Below are positions 26,101 through 34,278 of a DNA stretch of 44,952 nucleotides, piece by piece. The notes beneath the pieces were generated by a model, which saw nothing but the letters and a program-made list of their open reading frames with translations, was not told the origin of the DNA and did no database searches. Origin of the DNA: JAYSRU01 sp043720875 (lineage in GTDB: Bacteria > Bacteroidota > Bacteroidia > Flavobacteriales_D > Crocinitomicaceae); assembly GCA_043720875.1 (NCBI GenBank), contig JAYSRU010000085.1:1-44952 (forward strand), read 5' to 3'. Within the stretch, counting starts at the first letter, position 1, and every line of letters starts with the position of its first letter. The translations under genes were made by a program, and so were the position numbers.

Positions 26101-28861
26101 TGCAGCCTGGAGAACAGAAACCGTGAACTTAAATGCATATAATGCTTCTAGTAGTTTATTGGTTCGTTTTGTAAATGGTGCAGGATATGGTAACTGCATT
26201 TATATAGACAATGTAAATCTTTCAATAACTGGAGGCGGAATACCACCTGTTGCCTCGCTAACTTCTAGTGCAACCACTGTGTGTACCGGGCAAACTGTTA
26301 ACTTTACAAATACTAGTACTGGTGCAACAAGTTATGCTTGGTCTTTCCCAAGTGGAAGCCCTCTTACTGCGGCAACAGCCAATGCATCAGCGAGTTGGGC
26401 AACTGCCGGAACTTATACAGTTCAAATGACTGCAACAAATGGATTTGGCTCTACAAATACAACTCAAATTATTACAGTTAATACGACACCAGTGACTCCT
26501 ACAACAACTATTTCAACACCTCTTTGTTCTGAAGCATCAATACTGCTTACTACACCTTTGGTGGCTGGAGCTACTTATGCTTGGACTGGACCAAACGGTT
26601 TCACTTCTACAGCACAAAACCCTACAATCGTTGGATCTACAACATTGATGGCTGGAGTTTATTCAGTAATTGTAACCAATTCAGGTTGCTCAAGTACAGT
26701 TGGAAACACAACTTCTCTTGTTGTTAATCCAACTCCAGTAACACCAGTTGCAACAAATACGGGTGCCTATTGCACCGGAAACACTATAGCTCTAAGTACA
26801 CCAGTAGTGGCTGGAGCAGTTTATGCATGGTCGGGACCAAGTGGTTATACTTCTGCAGTTCGCACTCCAACAAGAACTACAGCAACGGTTGGTATGGCAG
26901 GAGTTTATACCGTAACTGTGACAGTTGGTGGCTGTACAAGTATTGGCGGCACAACAACAGTTATTGTAAATACCACTCCAACTACACCTGTTGCAACTGT
27001 CACTACCCCAATATGTAGTGGAACAACCATCAATTTATCAACTGCATTAGTTGCCGGAGCTACCTATGCTTGGACAGGTCCAAACAGTTTTACTTCAACG
27101 TCACAAAATCCAACGATCGCAAGTTCAACCGCTATAATGGCTGGAGTATATAATGTGGTTGTCACAAATAATGGCTGTGCAAGTTTAGGTGGTAATTCAT
27201 CGTCGTTAGTTGTTAATCCAACACCAGCTACACCTGTGGCTACAAATACTGGAGCATATTGCACCGGTAATACGATTGCATTGAGTACGCCGGTAGTTGC
27301 AGGAGCAATTTATGCATGGACTGGCCCATTAGCATTTACTTCAGCGGTACGCAACCCAACTAGAACAGGAGCTACAGTTGGAATGGCCGGTGTTTATACC
27401 GTAACTGTAACAGTTGGAGGTTGTACAAGTATTGGAGGAACAACAACTGTATCTGTGAATTCCACCACAGTTGCACCAGCAATTACGACCAACACCCCAG
27501 TTTGTACTGGTAATAATATTACACTCTCAACACCTGCCGTAGCAGGAGCCACTTATGCTTGGAGTGGACCGAATGCATACAGCAATGCAACTCAAAACCC
27601 AACCATCTTAAGTTCAACTGCATTAATGGCAGGAACCTATAGTTTAACTATAACCGTTGCAGGCTGTACAAGTGCAATAGGTAGTTCACTACTAGTGGTT
27701 AACACAACTCCAGTTGCTCCGTCTCCAACGGTTTCAACTCCAATTTGTTCAGGTAACACTATTAATCTTACAACACCTTTAAATGCAGGAGATACGTATC
27801 TTTGGACTGGTCCAAATGCTTTTACTTCTAGCTCACAAAACCCTACAATTTCGGGTTCAACCACCTCAATGGGTGGTGCTTACACCCTTAATGTAACCAA
27901 CAACGGATGTGTAAGCGCTGCTGGGAATACTGCTAGCTTAGTCGTAAATACAACACCGGTTGCTACAATATCACCTTCAGTAGCTACAATATGTATTGGC
28001 CAATCATCTACTTTAACAGGTTCTGGAACTGGAACCTATACATGGAGCACAACAGCAGCAACACCTGCAATAACGGTTAATCCATTAACAAGTACAACCT
28101 ACACGTTAACCGTTAACAATGGTTTATGCAGCGCTATTGCTTCTCAATTAATTAATGTTAATCTATTGCCTGCAATTAATGCAGGGGTAGATCAAACTAT
28201 ATGCCCAGGATCGGCTGTAACATTGTCAGGAAGTGGTGGAGTAACCTATCTATGGGATAACGGGGTAACAAACGGAACCCCATTTACACCGTTAACGCCC
28301 TTAACCTATACGGTAACAGGAACTGACATTAATGGGTGCAGCAATACAGACCCTATGTCAATTACATTCTTTACCTCTCCAACATTAAATTTAGGAGCTG
28401 ACATTCTTCAAGTGAATCCGGGATCTATACTTGATGCTGGTATTGGTTGGAGTTCGATACTATGGAATACAACTGAAACATCACAAACTATTGTTTCAAA
28501 TTCCAATGGAACCTACTATTGTGATGTAACAGACGCAAATGGTTGTTCTACTAGCGATACAGTTTCAGTGATGTACACAGCAAGTATTAACCATTTGACA
28601 ACCGATGGTATGTCAATTGATTTATACCCGAACCCAAGTGATGGATTATTCAAAATTGAATTAACAAATTTGAATACGAAGAAGTTAGACTTATTCATTT
28701 TCGATGCAATCGGAAAAGTTGTATATGCTAACGAGAACATAACGGTAAGTAATTCAATTATTCTTCCTGTGGACCTAAGACATTACAGTGACGGTACATA
28801 TACAATTAGATTTATGTATAATGATAAATCAGAAGAACTTAAAATTGTTAAAACCAAGTAA
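23150..28861 (+). CDS. Giant secreted protein: sortilin/BNR-like propeller, PKD and tandem Ig-like repeats, T9SS type A sorting domain
   Basis: The 1903-residue protein has a signal peptide (about 1-24) and then a beta-propeller region (about 105-760) with many BNR/sortilin-type turns (GGTSW, STDGGTTW, NNGTAW, NGGTNW). A PKD domain follows at about 764-850, a jelly-roll-like region with paired cysteines at about 850-1030, and a second PKD domain at about 1030-1110. Six consecutive Ig-like repeats of about 80 residues fill 1113-1603, each with a Y-A-W-[TS]-GP core and two cysteines. More Ig-like segments lead to a type A sorting domain (about 1815-1903, LYPNPSDGLF and DGTYTIRF). It is exported by the type IX system to the surface or medium, likely as an adhesin or glycan- or protein-binding protein; no catalytic motif was seen. 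A terminator follows. Confidence 0.9.
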   Translation: MEKNILRNFSFACLLFMNGGFHSQSWVKMMQDPTVNFYTTVDSFNAYWSDRPQEKGKGYKVFRRWEAFMRPRVFPSGEISNASLGYENFEAFKTANPGLFLEKIANAWTPMGPVGAPAGGGAGRLNFVRQDPTNASIIYVGAPDGGIWKTINGGTSWTTLTDQVTATCIGFGDLAIDPTNNQILYATTGDSDASDTYSVGVLKSTDGGTTWLPTGLVWTVNQYRNIRRILIDPSNTQKLIISSSNGIYRTINGGTSWTQTRAGDYWDMEFQPTVPNTVYATGKAAGASDQFFKSTDNGVTFTQIVSVIPTTGVQRIAIAVTPANNAYVYLLAGRSSDQGLMGVYQSTNAGTTFTSQSTSPNYLGYNSNGGDAGGQAFYDLAIGCSPTNANEVFVGGVNIWRSTNGGTSFAINAHWTGSGAPYVHADIHDIVFSTGSATTLFAACDGGLFKSTNNGTAWSDISTNLSIAQQYSVSSAVLSATRLLSGHQDNGTNFYNAGAWSQVYGGDGMDVIIDRTNNATFYEGYVYGDFNRSTNSGGGWTGIFTAQSGTGNWHTPIKQDPITANTIYAGYAQLYKSTNQGTASAAISAFAGTTNITEFAVAPSNASVIYVIRGSTLQKTINGGTNWTDITGTLPVGLANMTYVAISNVDPLKVWITFSGYNAANKVFKSINGGTSWTNVSTGLPNLPVNCIVFQNSTVNDGIYVGTDVGVYYKDNIIAGWQTFFSGLPYVAVRELDIYYTTGKIRAATFGRGTWQSDVNSATNPPVAAFAASNLNGCVGSPIQFTDQSGFSPTSWAWTFPSGTPSTSTVQNPTCTWNTPGTYSVTLIATNANGSNSISQSITISAATTITSGTPLVQGFVGATFPPTNWSITNVGDPGTWVRNAISGFAPTAGTSALFDNYVIDNRGTRDNLNLPNVNVAGATTVTMTFDVAHAPYGTGNIDTLIVQVSADCGSTWTNVYSKNGTTLATNGGAFVTTFYTPAAAAWRTETVNLNAYNASSSLLVRFVNGAGYGNCIYIDNVNLSITGGGIPPVASLTSSATTVCTGQTVNFTNTSTGATSYAWSFPSGSPLTAATANASASWATAGTYTVQMTATNGFGSTNTTQIITVNTTPVTPTTTISTPLCSEASILLTTPLVAGATYAWTGPNGFTSTAQNPTIVGSTTLMAGVYSVIVTNSGCSSTVGNTTSLVVNPTPVTPVATNTGAYCTGNTIALSTPVVAGAVYAWSGPSGYTSAVRTPTRTTATVGMAGVYTVTVTVGGCTSIGGTTTVIVNTTPTTPVATVTTPICSGTTINLSTALVAGATYAWTGPNSFTSTSQNPTIASSTAIMAGVYNVVVTNNGCASLGGNSSSLVVNPTPATPVATNTGAYCTGNTIALSTPVVAGAIYAWTGPLAFTSAVRNPTRTGATVGMAGVYTVTVTVGGCTSIGGTTTVSVNSTTVAPAITTNTPVCTGNNITLSTPAVAGATYAWSGPNAYSNATQNPTILSSTALMAGTYSLTITVAGCTSAIGSSLLVVNTTPVAPSPTVSTPICSGNTINLTTPLNAGDTYLWTGPNAFTSSSQNPTISGSTTSMGGAYTLNVTNNGCVSAAGNTASLVVNTTPVATISPSVATICIGQSSTLTGSGTGTYTWSTTAATPAITVNPLTSTTYTLTVNNGLCSAIASQLINVNLLPAINAGVDQTICPGSAVTLSGSGGVTYLWDNGVTNGTPFTPLTPLTYTVTGTDINGCSNTDPMSITFFTSPTLNLGADILQVNPGSILDAGIGWSSILWNTTETSQTIVSNSNGTYYCDVTDANGCSTSDTVSVMYTASINHLTTDGMSIDLYPNPSDGLFKIELTNLNTKKLDLFIFDAIGKVVYANENITVSNSIILPVDLRHYSDGTYTIRFMYNDKSEELKIVKTK
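26490..27960 (+). repeat. Tandem Ig-like coding repeats with a two-unit (489-base) higher-order period
   Basis: Six units of about 240-250 bases encode the repeats of the giant protein. Units 2 and 4 are nearly identical in protein (shared NTGAYCTGNTIALSTPVVAGA and VGMAGVYTVTVTVGGCTSIGG) and start at matching codons 26771 and 27260, exactly 489 bases (163 codons) apart. Units 1 and 3 resemble each other more than their neighbours. The array therefore grew by duplication of a two-unit block. The third position of many codons differs between copies, so the duplication is not recent. Confidence 0.8.
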
Positions 28862-28883
28862 AAAACAGATTTGCTTAACTCTG

Positions 28884-28924
28884 AAAAGACCTTGTAATTT
28901 AAATATTGCAAGGTCTTTTTTCTT
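28884..28924 (+). terminator. Terminator of the giant secreted protein gene
   Basis: A perfect 11-base stem AAAAGACCTTG (28884-28894) / CAAGGTCTTTT (28909-28919) is followed by more T, 22 bases past the stop. Confidence 0.85.
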
Positions 28925-29016
28925 GTAAAAGTCCTTGAACCTAACAATTGTCTTGTCATTTGTCAAAAAACACTTCTCCATAAAGCCTTTTTACATTATC
29001 TCTGTTTATTAGTTTG

Positions 29017-29024
29017 TAGCTTTG
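29017..29024 (+). promoter_or_regulatory. -7 box TAGCTTTG
   Basis: An exact TAnnTTTG match lies 21 bases before the ATG at 29046. A TTA at 28991-28993 is a weak -33 candidate at 23 bases. Confidence 0.5.
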
Positions 29025-29045
29025 AAATAACTAAAAAATTCAACT

Positions 29046-30236
29046 ATGAAAAAAACACTTACACTACTCGCTGGAATACTTTGTTCTAATTTTGGAAATG
29101 CGCAAACAATAGTTTGGCAAAATGATTTCGAAACTGCTTCTGAATGGGGGTTAAACGTTGCCACAGGAATGAATGATACTTATGCCAATGAATGGGCTAT
29201 AAGTGATGCTGAAGGCGGCGTTGCTGTTCCTGGTTGTGGTGTAGCTACAAATGGCAACAAAACTTTACATGTTACTTCCAATTCTATTTTTGGATCAGGA
29301 TTAGGTGCAGCATATTTTACAGGTATCCCATCCACTCTTGATGCTGCAACAAATAAAAGAACAGCATTTAATTCCAATATCAATTTAACCGGTCAAACGA
29401 ATATGACCGTAACTTTCGACTATATCGCGGGTGGACAAGCTAACATGGATTATGGAACCGTGTTGTATTCTATCGATGCTGGTGCTTCATGGTTAACGCT
29501 TTCAGTAATCAGTGCAGGAACCCTTTGTGGTGGTGGACAAGGACAATGGGCAAATTTCAGTATTGCTCTCCCAGTCGGTGCTGAAGGTCAAAATGATGTT
29601 CGCATCGCTTTTAACTGGCAAAATAATAATGACGGAGCAGGTACTGACCCTTCGTTAGCGATCAATAACTTAAAAATCACTACACCTTCAACGCCTGCAC
29701 CCGTAGCAGCATTTTCATCATCGCAGTCAACCATTTGTATGACATCGTCTGTAACCATGACAAACACCTCTACCAACTCACCAACTAGTTACCTTTGGTC
29801 GGTTACTCCTGCAACATTTACAGTTACAAGTGGTTCATTAACTTCTGCAACTCCAAGTTTTAGCTTTAGTGCTGCTGGATTATATACAATAACATTGGTT
29901 GCTACAAATGGAGGAGGATCTTCACCGTCAGTTAATAACACAGTGCAAGTAAATGATTGCAGTGGTATTGCAGAAAATGTCAATGTACCTTCAATTGCGT
30001 TGTCACCAAACCCAAATGAAGGAAATTTTACCCTAGACTTAACAAAATTAAATACGAATTTACTTTCGATCGAACTATTGAACTACGAAGGCAAATTAAT
30101 TTACGCAACGGATAATGTAAACATTTCACTCAACAAATTGTTGCCGATAGATGTTAGTCATATTGAAAGCGGATTATATTTTGTTCGTTTGAATTTCGAT
30201 AATCAACATCAAGAAATCAAGTTTATCAAAAGATAG
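29046..30236 (+). CDS. Secreted protein: jelly-roll-like module, PKD domain, T9SS type A sorting domain
   Basis: The 396-residue protein has a signal peptide (to about residue 20, NAQ). An N-terminal module of about 195 residues opens QTIVWQNDFETASEW and contains FDYIAGG, YGTVLYSIDAGASW and NDVRIAFNWQN, a pattern like MAM or choice-of-anchor jelly rolls. A PKD-like domain follows (about 218-305), and the C-terminal domain has LSPNPNEGNF and ESGLYFVRL, the type A sorting signature. The N-terminal module and PKD domain are strikingly similar to those of the next gene, which ends in a different sorting domain. Its own terminator separates the two. Function of the exported module is unknown; carbohydrate or protein binding is a guess. 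Confidence 0.85.
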   Translation: MKKTLTLLAGILCSNFGNAQTIVWQNDFETASEWGLNVATGMNDTYANEWAISDAEGGVAVPGCGVATNGNKTLHVTSNSIFGSGLGAAYFTGIPSTLDAATNKRTAFNSNINLTGQTNMTVTFDYIAGGQANMDYGTVLYSIDAGASWLTLSVISAGTLCGGGQGQWANFSIALPVGAEGQNDVRIAFNWQNNNDGAGTDPSLAINNLKITTPSTPAPVAAFSSSQSTICMTSSVTMTNTSTNSPTSYLWSVTPATFTVTSGSLTSATPSFSFSAAGLYTITLVATNGGGSSPSVNNTVQVNDCSGIAENVNVPSIALSPNPNEGNFTLDLTKLNTNLLSIELLNYEGKLIYATDNVNISLNKLLPIDVSHIESGLYFVRLNFDNQHQEIKFIKR

Positions 30237-30254
30237 CTTCACCTTTAATACATT

Positions 30255-30290
30255 AAAGCGCTCAAAGCAATAGTTTTGAGCGCTTTTTGC
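30255..30290 (+). terminator. Terminator between the sister secreted-protein genes
   Basis: A perfect 12-base stem AAAGCGCTCAAA (30255-30266) / TTTGAGCGCTTT (30275-30286) is followed by T residues, 18 bases past the stop. Confidence 0.85.
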
Positions 30291-30363
30291 GTTGCATGAA
30301 TACTGTATTCAATCGGAACTTCTTATCAAATGTCAATTAATTTAATCTTTGTAAACTTTCCTT

Positions 30364-30392
30364 TTGAATTTTCGCTTAAGGTGTTAACTTTG
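30364..30392 (+). promoter_or_regulatory. Promoter TTG-N18-TAACTTTG for the type B cargo gene
   Basis: The -33 TTG (30364-30366) and -7 TAACTTTG (30385-30392) match the consensus with 18 bases between. The transcript would start near 30399, so an in-frame start at 30330 cannot be used and the ATG at 30411 is chosen. Confidence 0.7.
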
Positions 30393-30410
30393 AATAACCA
30401 AAAAATTATT

Positions 30411-33143
30411 ATGACCAAATCACTCCTATTGTTTATTGGCTTATCAATTTGTCAATTATCATTTTCACAAACTATTGTTTATCAAAATCAATTTGAAGTT
30501 GCCTCTGACTGGACATTAAACTCGCCTAATGGGTTTAATGGCACCGATCCAAACCAATGGGTGATCAGTGATGATGAAGGCGGTGTTGTAGTTCCGGGAT
30601 GCGGCGTTGCAACGAACGGAAACAAAACTTTACACATCAGTTGTGCTGGTGGATGGTGCATTGGCACAGGAGCAATATATAATTCTGGCGATGCCGGCTT
30701 AGGTTTTTTTGATACAGAAACCCATGTTCGTACCTCATTAGCTGCAAATGTTAATTTAACTGGCCAAAGTAATTTAACGCTGTCGTTCGATTATATCGCG
30801 AATGGAGATCCTGGTCTTGATTTCGGAACGGTCGAATATTCTATTGATGGTGGGGTTAGCTGGATTACTTTATCCATTGTTAATCCAGCAATTGTATGTG
30901 GAAGCGGACAAGGACAATGGACTCTTTTTACCCAAGCACTTCCTGTCACTGTCAACAACATTAATAATTTCAGAGTTGCTTTTACTTGGGAAAATGATAA
31001 CGATGCTGTGGGGACAGATCCATCAATAGCAATTAACAACTTAAGAATTACAACACCATCAGCAGCACTACCTCCCGTGGCTGTCTACACGGTGCTACCT
31101 AACCCAGTTTGTATTGGCGCTACGGTTTCTACTACAAATACTTCAACCAATACGCCTACCAGTTATCAATGGGGGGTGAGTCCAGCAACATTCACCGTTA
31201 CATCCGGAAGTTTAACTTCGGCAACTCCCACTTTCACTTTTAGTGCAGCAGGAACTTATGCCATTACCCTTGTTGCAACCAATGCGTTTGGCTCATCTCC
31301 AATGATTACACAAACTGTCACAGTCAATGCGTGCTTAGTACCTGTAGTAGTTTTCACTGCAACACCAACACCAGTATGCATTGGAGCAACAGTTTCGACC
31401 ACAAACACATCAACCAACACGCCAACAAGTTATCAATGGGGTGTGAGTCCGGCAACATTCACCGTTACATCTGGAAGCTTAACTTCTGCAACTCCTACTT
31501 TCACCTTCAGCGTTGCTGGAACCTATGCGATCACACTTGTTGCAACCAATGCATCTGGATCTTCTGCGATGGTAACACAAACTGTAACGGTTGACGCATG
31601 TCTACCTCCTACTGTTGTATATACCGCAAGTGATTTAACTCCTTGCTTAAATGTCTCTGTAACGTTGACTGATAATTCAATTAATACGCCAACATCATGG
31701 TCCTGGACAGTCAGCCCAATTGCTGGGGCAACGATTACTGGAGCAAGTTCTCAAAATGCTTCGATAGTTTTCACAGCAGCAGGGGTTTACATTGTCACCT
31801 TAACTGCCACCAACGCATACGGTTCAAGTAATTCTGTGCAAACCTTTACTGCCTCTGTTTGTCCAGGTCCTGTTGCTGCTTTCACGGCAAGTACATTAGC
31901 TGGATGTATTGGAAATCCAATCACATTAACCGATGCTTCAACAGGCACTCCTACTAGTTGGAATTGGACAGTTTCACCTGCTATAGGTTGGAGTTTCACT
32001 ACTGGAACTGCCGCTTCACAAAACCCCGCTTTAACTTTTACTGCAACGGGAAGTTATATAGTAACATTCGACGCAACAAACGCGAGTGGCACTACCAGCA
32101 CTTCGCAAACAATCATAATTGCTGACTGTGCACCACCAGTTCCTAGTTTCACTCCAAGCAGTTCAATTTTATGCACTGGGGATTGTATCACATTCAACAA
32201 TACAAGTTCAAGCAGCAGCCCTGCAACATATTCTTGGATTTTTGGGAATTCTCAAACTTCAACATTACAAACACCGCCAAGTATTTGTTACACTGCTGTT
32301 GGTACCTATACTGTTATTTTAGTTGTCACAAATGCTTTTGGATCAACTACAGCAACGTCAACAATAAATGTTTCTAGTTGTGGAGCACCACAAGCAATTT
32401 TCACAGTCGATAGCACATTATGTGAAGGAGATTGTATAAATTTATTAGATGCGTCAACTGGCTTACCAACGTCATGGAGTTGGAATATACCTGGAACATC
32501 ACTCTTAACAAGTACTAGTCAAAATCCTGGGTTAGTATGTTTCACTACACCCGGTACGTATGTCGTTTCATTAACTGCCACGAATGCGTTTGGAAGTACA
32601 ACACAAAATATAACAATTGTTGTTGACCCACAAAGTTCGGTTATCATTACAAATCCCGACACTACAATTGTTATAGGAACAACGATTCAATTGAATGCTA
32701 TAGGTTCAGGAAATGGGGCGTATAACTGGATAACTTATGTCAACTCTATAGATCCAACGGCAAGTACTGTTACTATTGTGCCATTAGAATCTACGCTTTA
32801 CATAGTTTATTATACCAGTCCAGGAGGTTGTTTGTCTAGCGACTCGGTAAACATTACGGTACTCGTTCCGTTAGCCGTTGGTGTACCAAGTGCATTTTCT
32901 CCAAATGGAGATGGTAACAATGACGTACTTTATGTAAAAGGAGAATCAATAAAATCGATCGACTTTAGGGTTTACAATAGACTTGGGCAACTTGTTTTTG
33001 AATCTTCCGACAAGCTTATAGGCTGGGATGGAACATTTAATGCAAAGCCAGAAAATCCAGGAGGTTTTGTTTACACCTTAACCTACGAATTATACGATTC
33101 AACTAAAGGTAAATTAAAAGGAAGTGTATCACTTGTTAAATAA
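30411..33143 (+). CDS. Secreted multi-PKD protein with T9SS type B (gliding-motility type) sorting domain
   Basis: The 910-residue protein has a signal peptide (MTKSLLLFIGLSICQLSFSQ). An N-terminal jelly-roll-like module matches the product of the preceding gene (QTIVYQNQFEVASDW, DEGGVVVPGCGVATNGNKTLH). About six PKD-type domains of 85-90 residues follow, each with two cysteines and a T-S-x-x-W/S-Y-x-W core. The C-terminal domain of about 85 residues starts VPSAFSPNGDGNNDVLYV and continues with VYNRLGQLVFES and GWDGTFNAK, the hallmark of type B sorting. Type B cargo needs a PorP/SprF-family partner, and one is encoded 8 bases downstream. The product is likely a surface or secreted adhesin; SprB-like motility adhesins share this arrangement but are far larger. 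The PKD units at 31110 and 31377 are an 89-codon duplication. Confidence 0.9.
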   Translation: MTKSLLLFIGLSICQLSFSQTIVYQNQFEVASDWTLNSPNGFNGTDPNQWVISDDEGGVVVPGCGVATNGNKTLHISCAGGWCIGTGAIYNSGDAGLGFFDTETHVRTSLAANVNLTGQSNLTLSFDYIANGDPGLDFGTVEYSIDGGVSWITLSIVNPAIVCGSGQGQWTLFTQALPVTVNNINNFRVAFTWENDNDAVGTDPSIAINNLRITTPSAALPPVAVYTVLPNPVCIGATVSTTNTSTNTPTSYQWGVSPATFTVTSGSLTSATPTFTFSAAGTYAITLVATNAFGSSPMITQTVTVNACLVPVVVFTATPTPVCIGATVSTTNTSTNTPTSYQWGVSPATFTVTSGSLTSATPTFTFSVAGTYAITLVATNASGSSAMVTQTVTVDACLPPTVVYTASDLTPCLNVSVTLTDNSINTPTSWSWTVSPIAGATITGASSQNASIVFTAAGVYIVTLTATNAYGSSNSVQTFTASVCPGPVAAFTASTLAGCIGNPITLTDASTGTPTSWNWTVSPAIGWSFTTGTAASQNPALTFTATGSYIVTFDATNASGTTSTSQTIIIADCAPPVPSFTPSSSILCTGDCITFNNTSSSSSPATYSWIFGNSQTSTLQTPPSICYTAVGTYTVILVVTNAFGSTTATSTINVSSCGAPQAIFTVDSTLCEGDCINLLDASTGLPTSWSWNIPGTSLLTSTSQNPGLVCFTTPGTYVVSLTATNAFGSTTQNITIVVDPQSSVIITNPDTTIVIGTTIQLNAIGSGNGAYNWITYVNSIDPTASTVTIVPLESTLYIVYYTSPGGCLSSDSVNITVLVPLAVGVPSAFSPNGDGNNDVLYVKGESIKSIDFRVYNRLGQLVFESSDKLIGWDGTFNAKPENPGGFVYTLTYELYDSTKGKLKGSVSLVK

Positions 33144-33151
33144 CTAGCTCC

Positions 33152-34156
33152 ATGAAAAAACACATATTAATTACAATTTTCGGGTTAACTAGCATTACTG
33201 CATTTGCCCAACAAGACCAACATTTATCCCAATGGTTTGCTTCCCCTGTTATGATTAACCCTGCATGTGCTGGATCTAGTCAAGAGACAATGCGTTTTTA
33301 TTCGGCGTTTAGAACCCAGTGGTTTACAGCAACCTCAACAGCTTACAGAACTATCGCAGCTTCATATGATATCAAGTTGACACCAAGTAGACTAAATACT
33401 GGTAATTTCGGAGTTGGATTGACTTTCTACAATGACGCTCAAGGGGCAAATCGTTTGTCAACTAATGCTGTGTCTATACCTCTAAATTATGCCATAGAAT
33501 TAAACCGCATCAGTAAATTAGTGGTTGGTATTAAAGCGGGGATGTTACAACAAAGTATCAAAAGCACAGATTTGACGTGGGATAACCAATGGCAAACAGA
33601 CGGTTTTAACCAAAGTATAGCGAATAATGAAAACTTTCTACCTAGTATAACACGTTTTGATGCGGGAGCTGGAATCTATTTTGTTACACAGCCCTATGAC
33701 ACTCGAACTTTTTTCATTGGAGCAGCTGGAGATCATTTAACAAAACAATCCGTTAGCTTTAGTGGATTATCCAGTAAGTTGTATCGCCGTGTTAACGTTC
33801 ACGGTGGCGCTGAAATTAAGAGGCCCAGACAAAAGATGTCCTTCACTCCTCAATTTTACGCATCAGTTCAAGGCCCAAATTACTCAATCATAGCAGGTTC
33901 AGATTTCAAATTTTGGCTGAGTGAAGGTTCTAGAAGAACAATCAATGTTGATGAAGTTACATTCAACATGGGGGCTTACTATCGATGGAAAGATGCTTTA
34001 ATTGTAAATGCAGCATTTAATTATAAAGCTGTCAGCGTCGGCGTTTCTTACGATGCTAATGTGAGTAGATTAAGAACTGGAACCAAAACTGTGGGTGCTG
34101 TTGAAATTTTTGTACGTTACAAACTTAACCTTGTTGGCAACAATTATATAAGATAA
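33152..34156 (+). CDS. PorP/SprF-family type IX secretion membrane protein
   Basis: The 334-residue protein has a signal peptide and the family's opening QQDQHLSQWFASPVMINPACAG, then a beta-barrel pattern (F-G-V-G-L-T-F, GAYYRWKDALIVNAAF, VGVSYDAN) ending in aromatic or hydrophobic strand residues. In Flavobacterium, SprF is needed for surface delivery of the type B cargo SprB, and PorP/SprF paralogues commonly sit beside their own cargo gene. Here it follows the type B cargo gene by 8 bases, so the two almost certainly form a cargo-partner operon. A terminator follows. Confidence 0.92.
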   Translation: MKKHILITIFGLTSITAFAQQDQHLSQWFASPVMINPACAGSSQETMRFYSAFRTQWFTATSTAYRTIAASYDIKLTPSRLNTGNFGVGLTFYNDAQGANRLSTNAVSIPLNYAIELNRISKLVVGIKAGMLQQSIKSTDLTWDNQWQTDGFNQSIANNENFLPSITRFDAGAGIYFVTQPYDTRTFFIGAAGDHLTKQSVSFSGLSSKLYRRVNVHGGAEIKRPRQKMSFTPQFYASVQGPNYSIIAGSDFKFWLSEGSRRTINVDEVTFNMGAYYRWKDALIVNAAFNYKAVSVGVSYDANVSRLRTGTKTVGAVEIFVRYKLNLVGNNYIR

Positions 34157-34172
34157 AAACAACTGAACTATT

Positions 34173-34208
34173 AAAATCCACTTTCAATAACGAGAGTGGA
34201 TTTTTTGT
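34173..34208 (+). terminator. Terminator of the type B cargo/PorP operon
   Basis: A 10-base stem AAAATCCACT (34173-34182) / AGTGGATTTT (34195-34204) is followed by a T run, 16 bases past the stop. Confidence 0.85.
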
Positions 34209-34248
34209 TTATTCTTGTGGTCTTTATTAAGATTCCCTTCTTTCCTAG

Positions 34249-34256
34249 TATATTTG
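34249..34256 (+). promoter_or_regulatory. -7 box TATATTTG of the decarboxylase gene
   Basis: An exact TAnnTTTG match lies 22 bases before the ATG at 34279; the nearest -33 candidate is TTA at 34227-34229, 19 bases upstream. Confidence 0.5.
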
Positions 34257-34278
34257 CTCATCAAACTCAAAAAAGACT

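Noticed and set aside
26490..27960. Regularly spaced repeats resembling a CRISPR-like array
   Set aside because: The units are about 245 bases, in frame, diverged and encode Ig-like domains; there are no short identical repeats with unique spacers.
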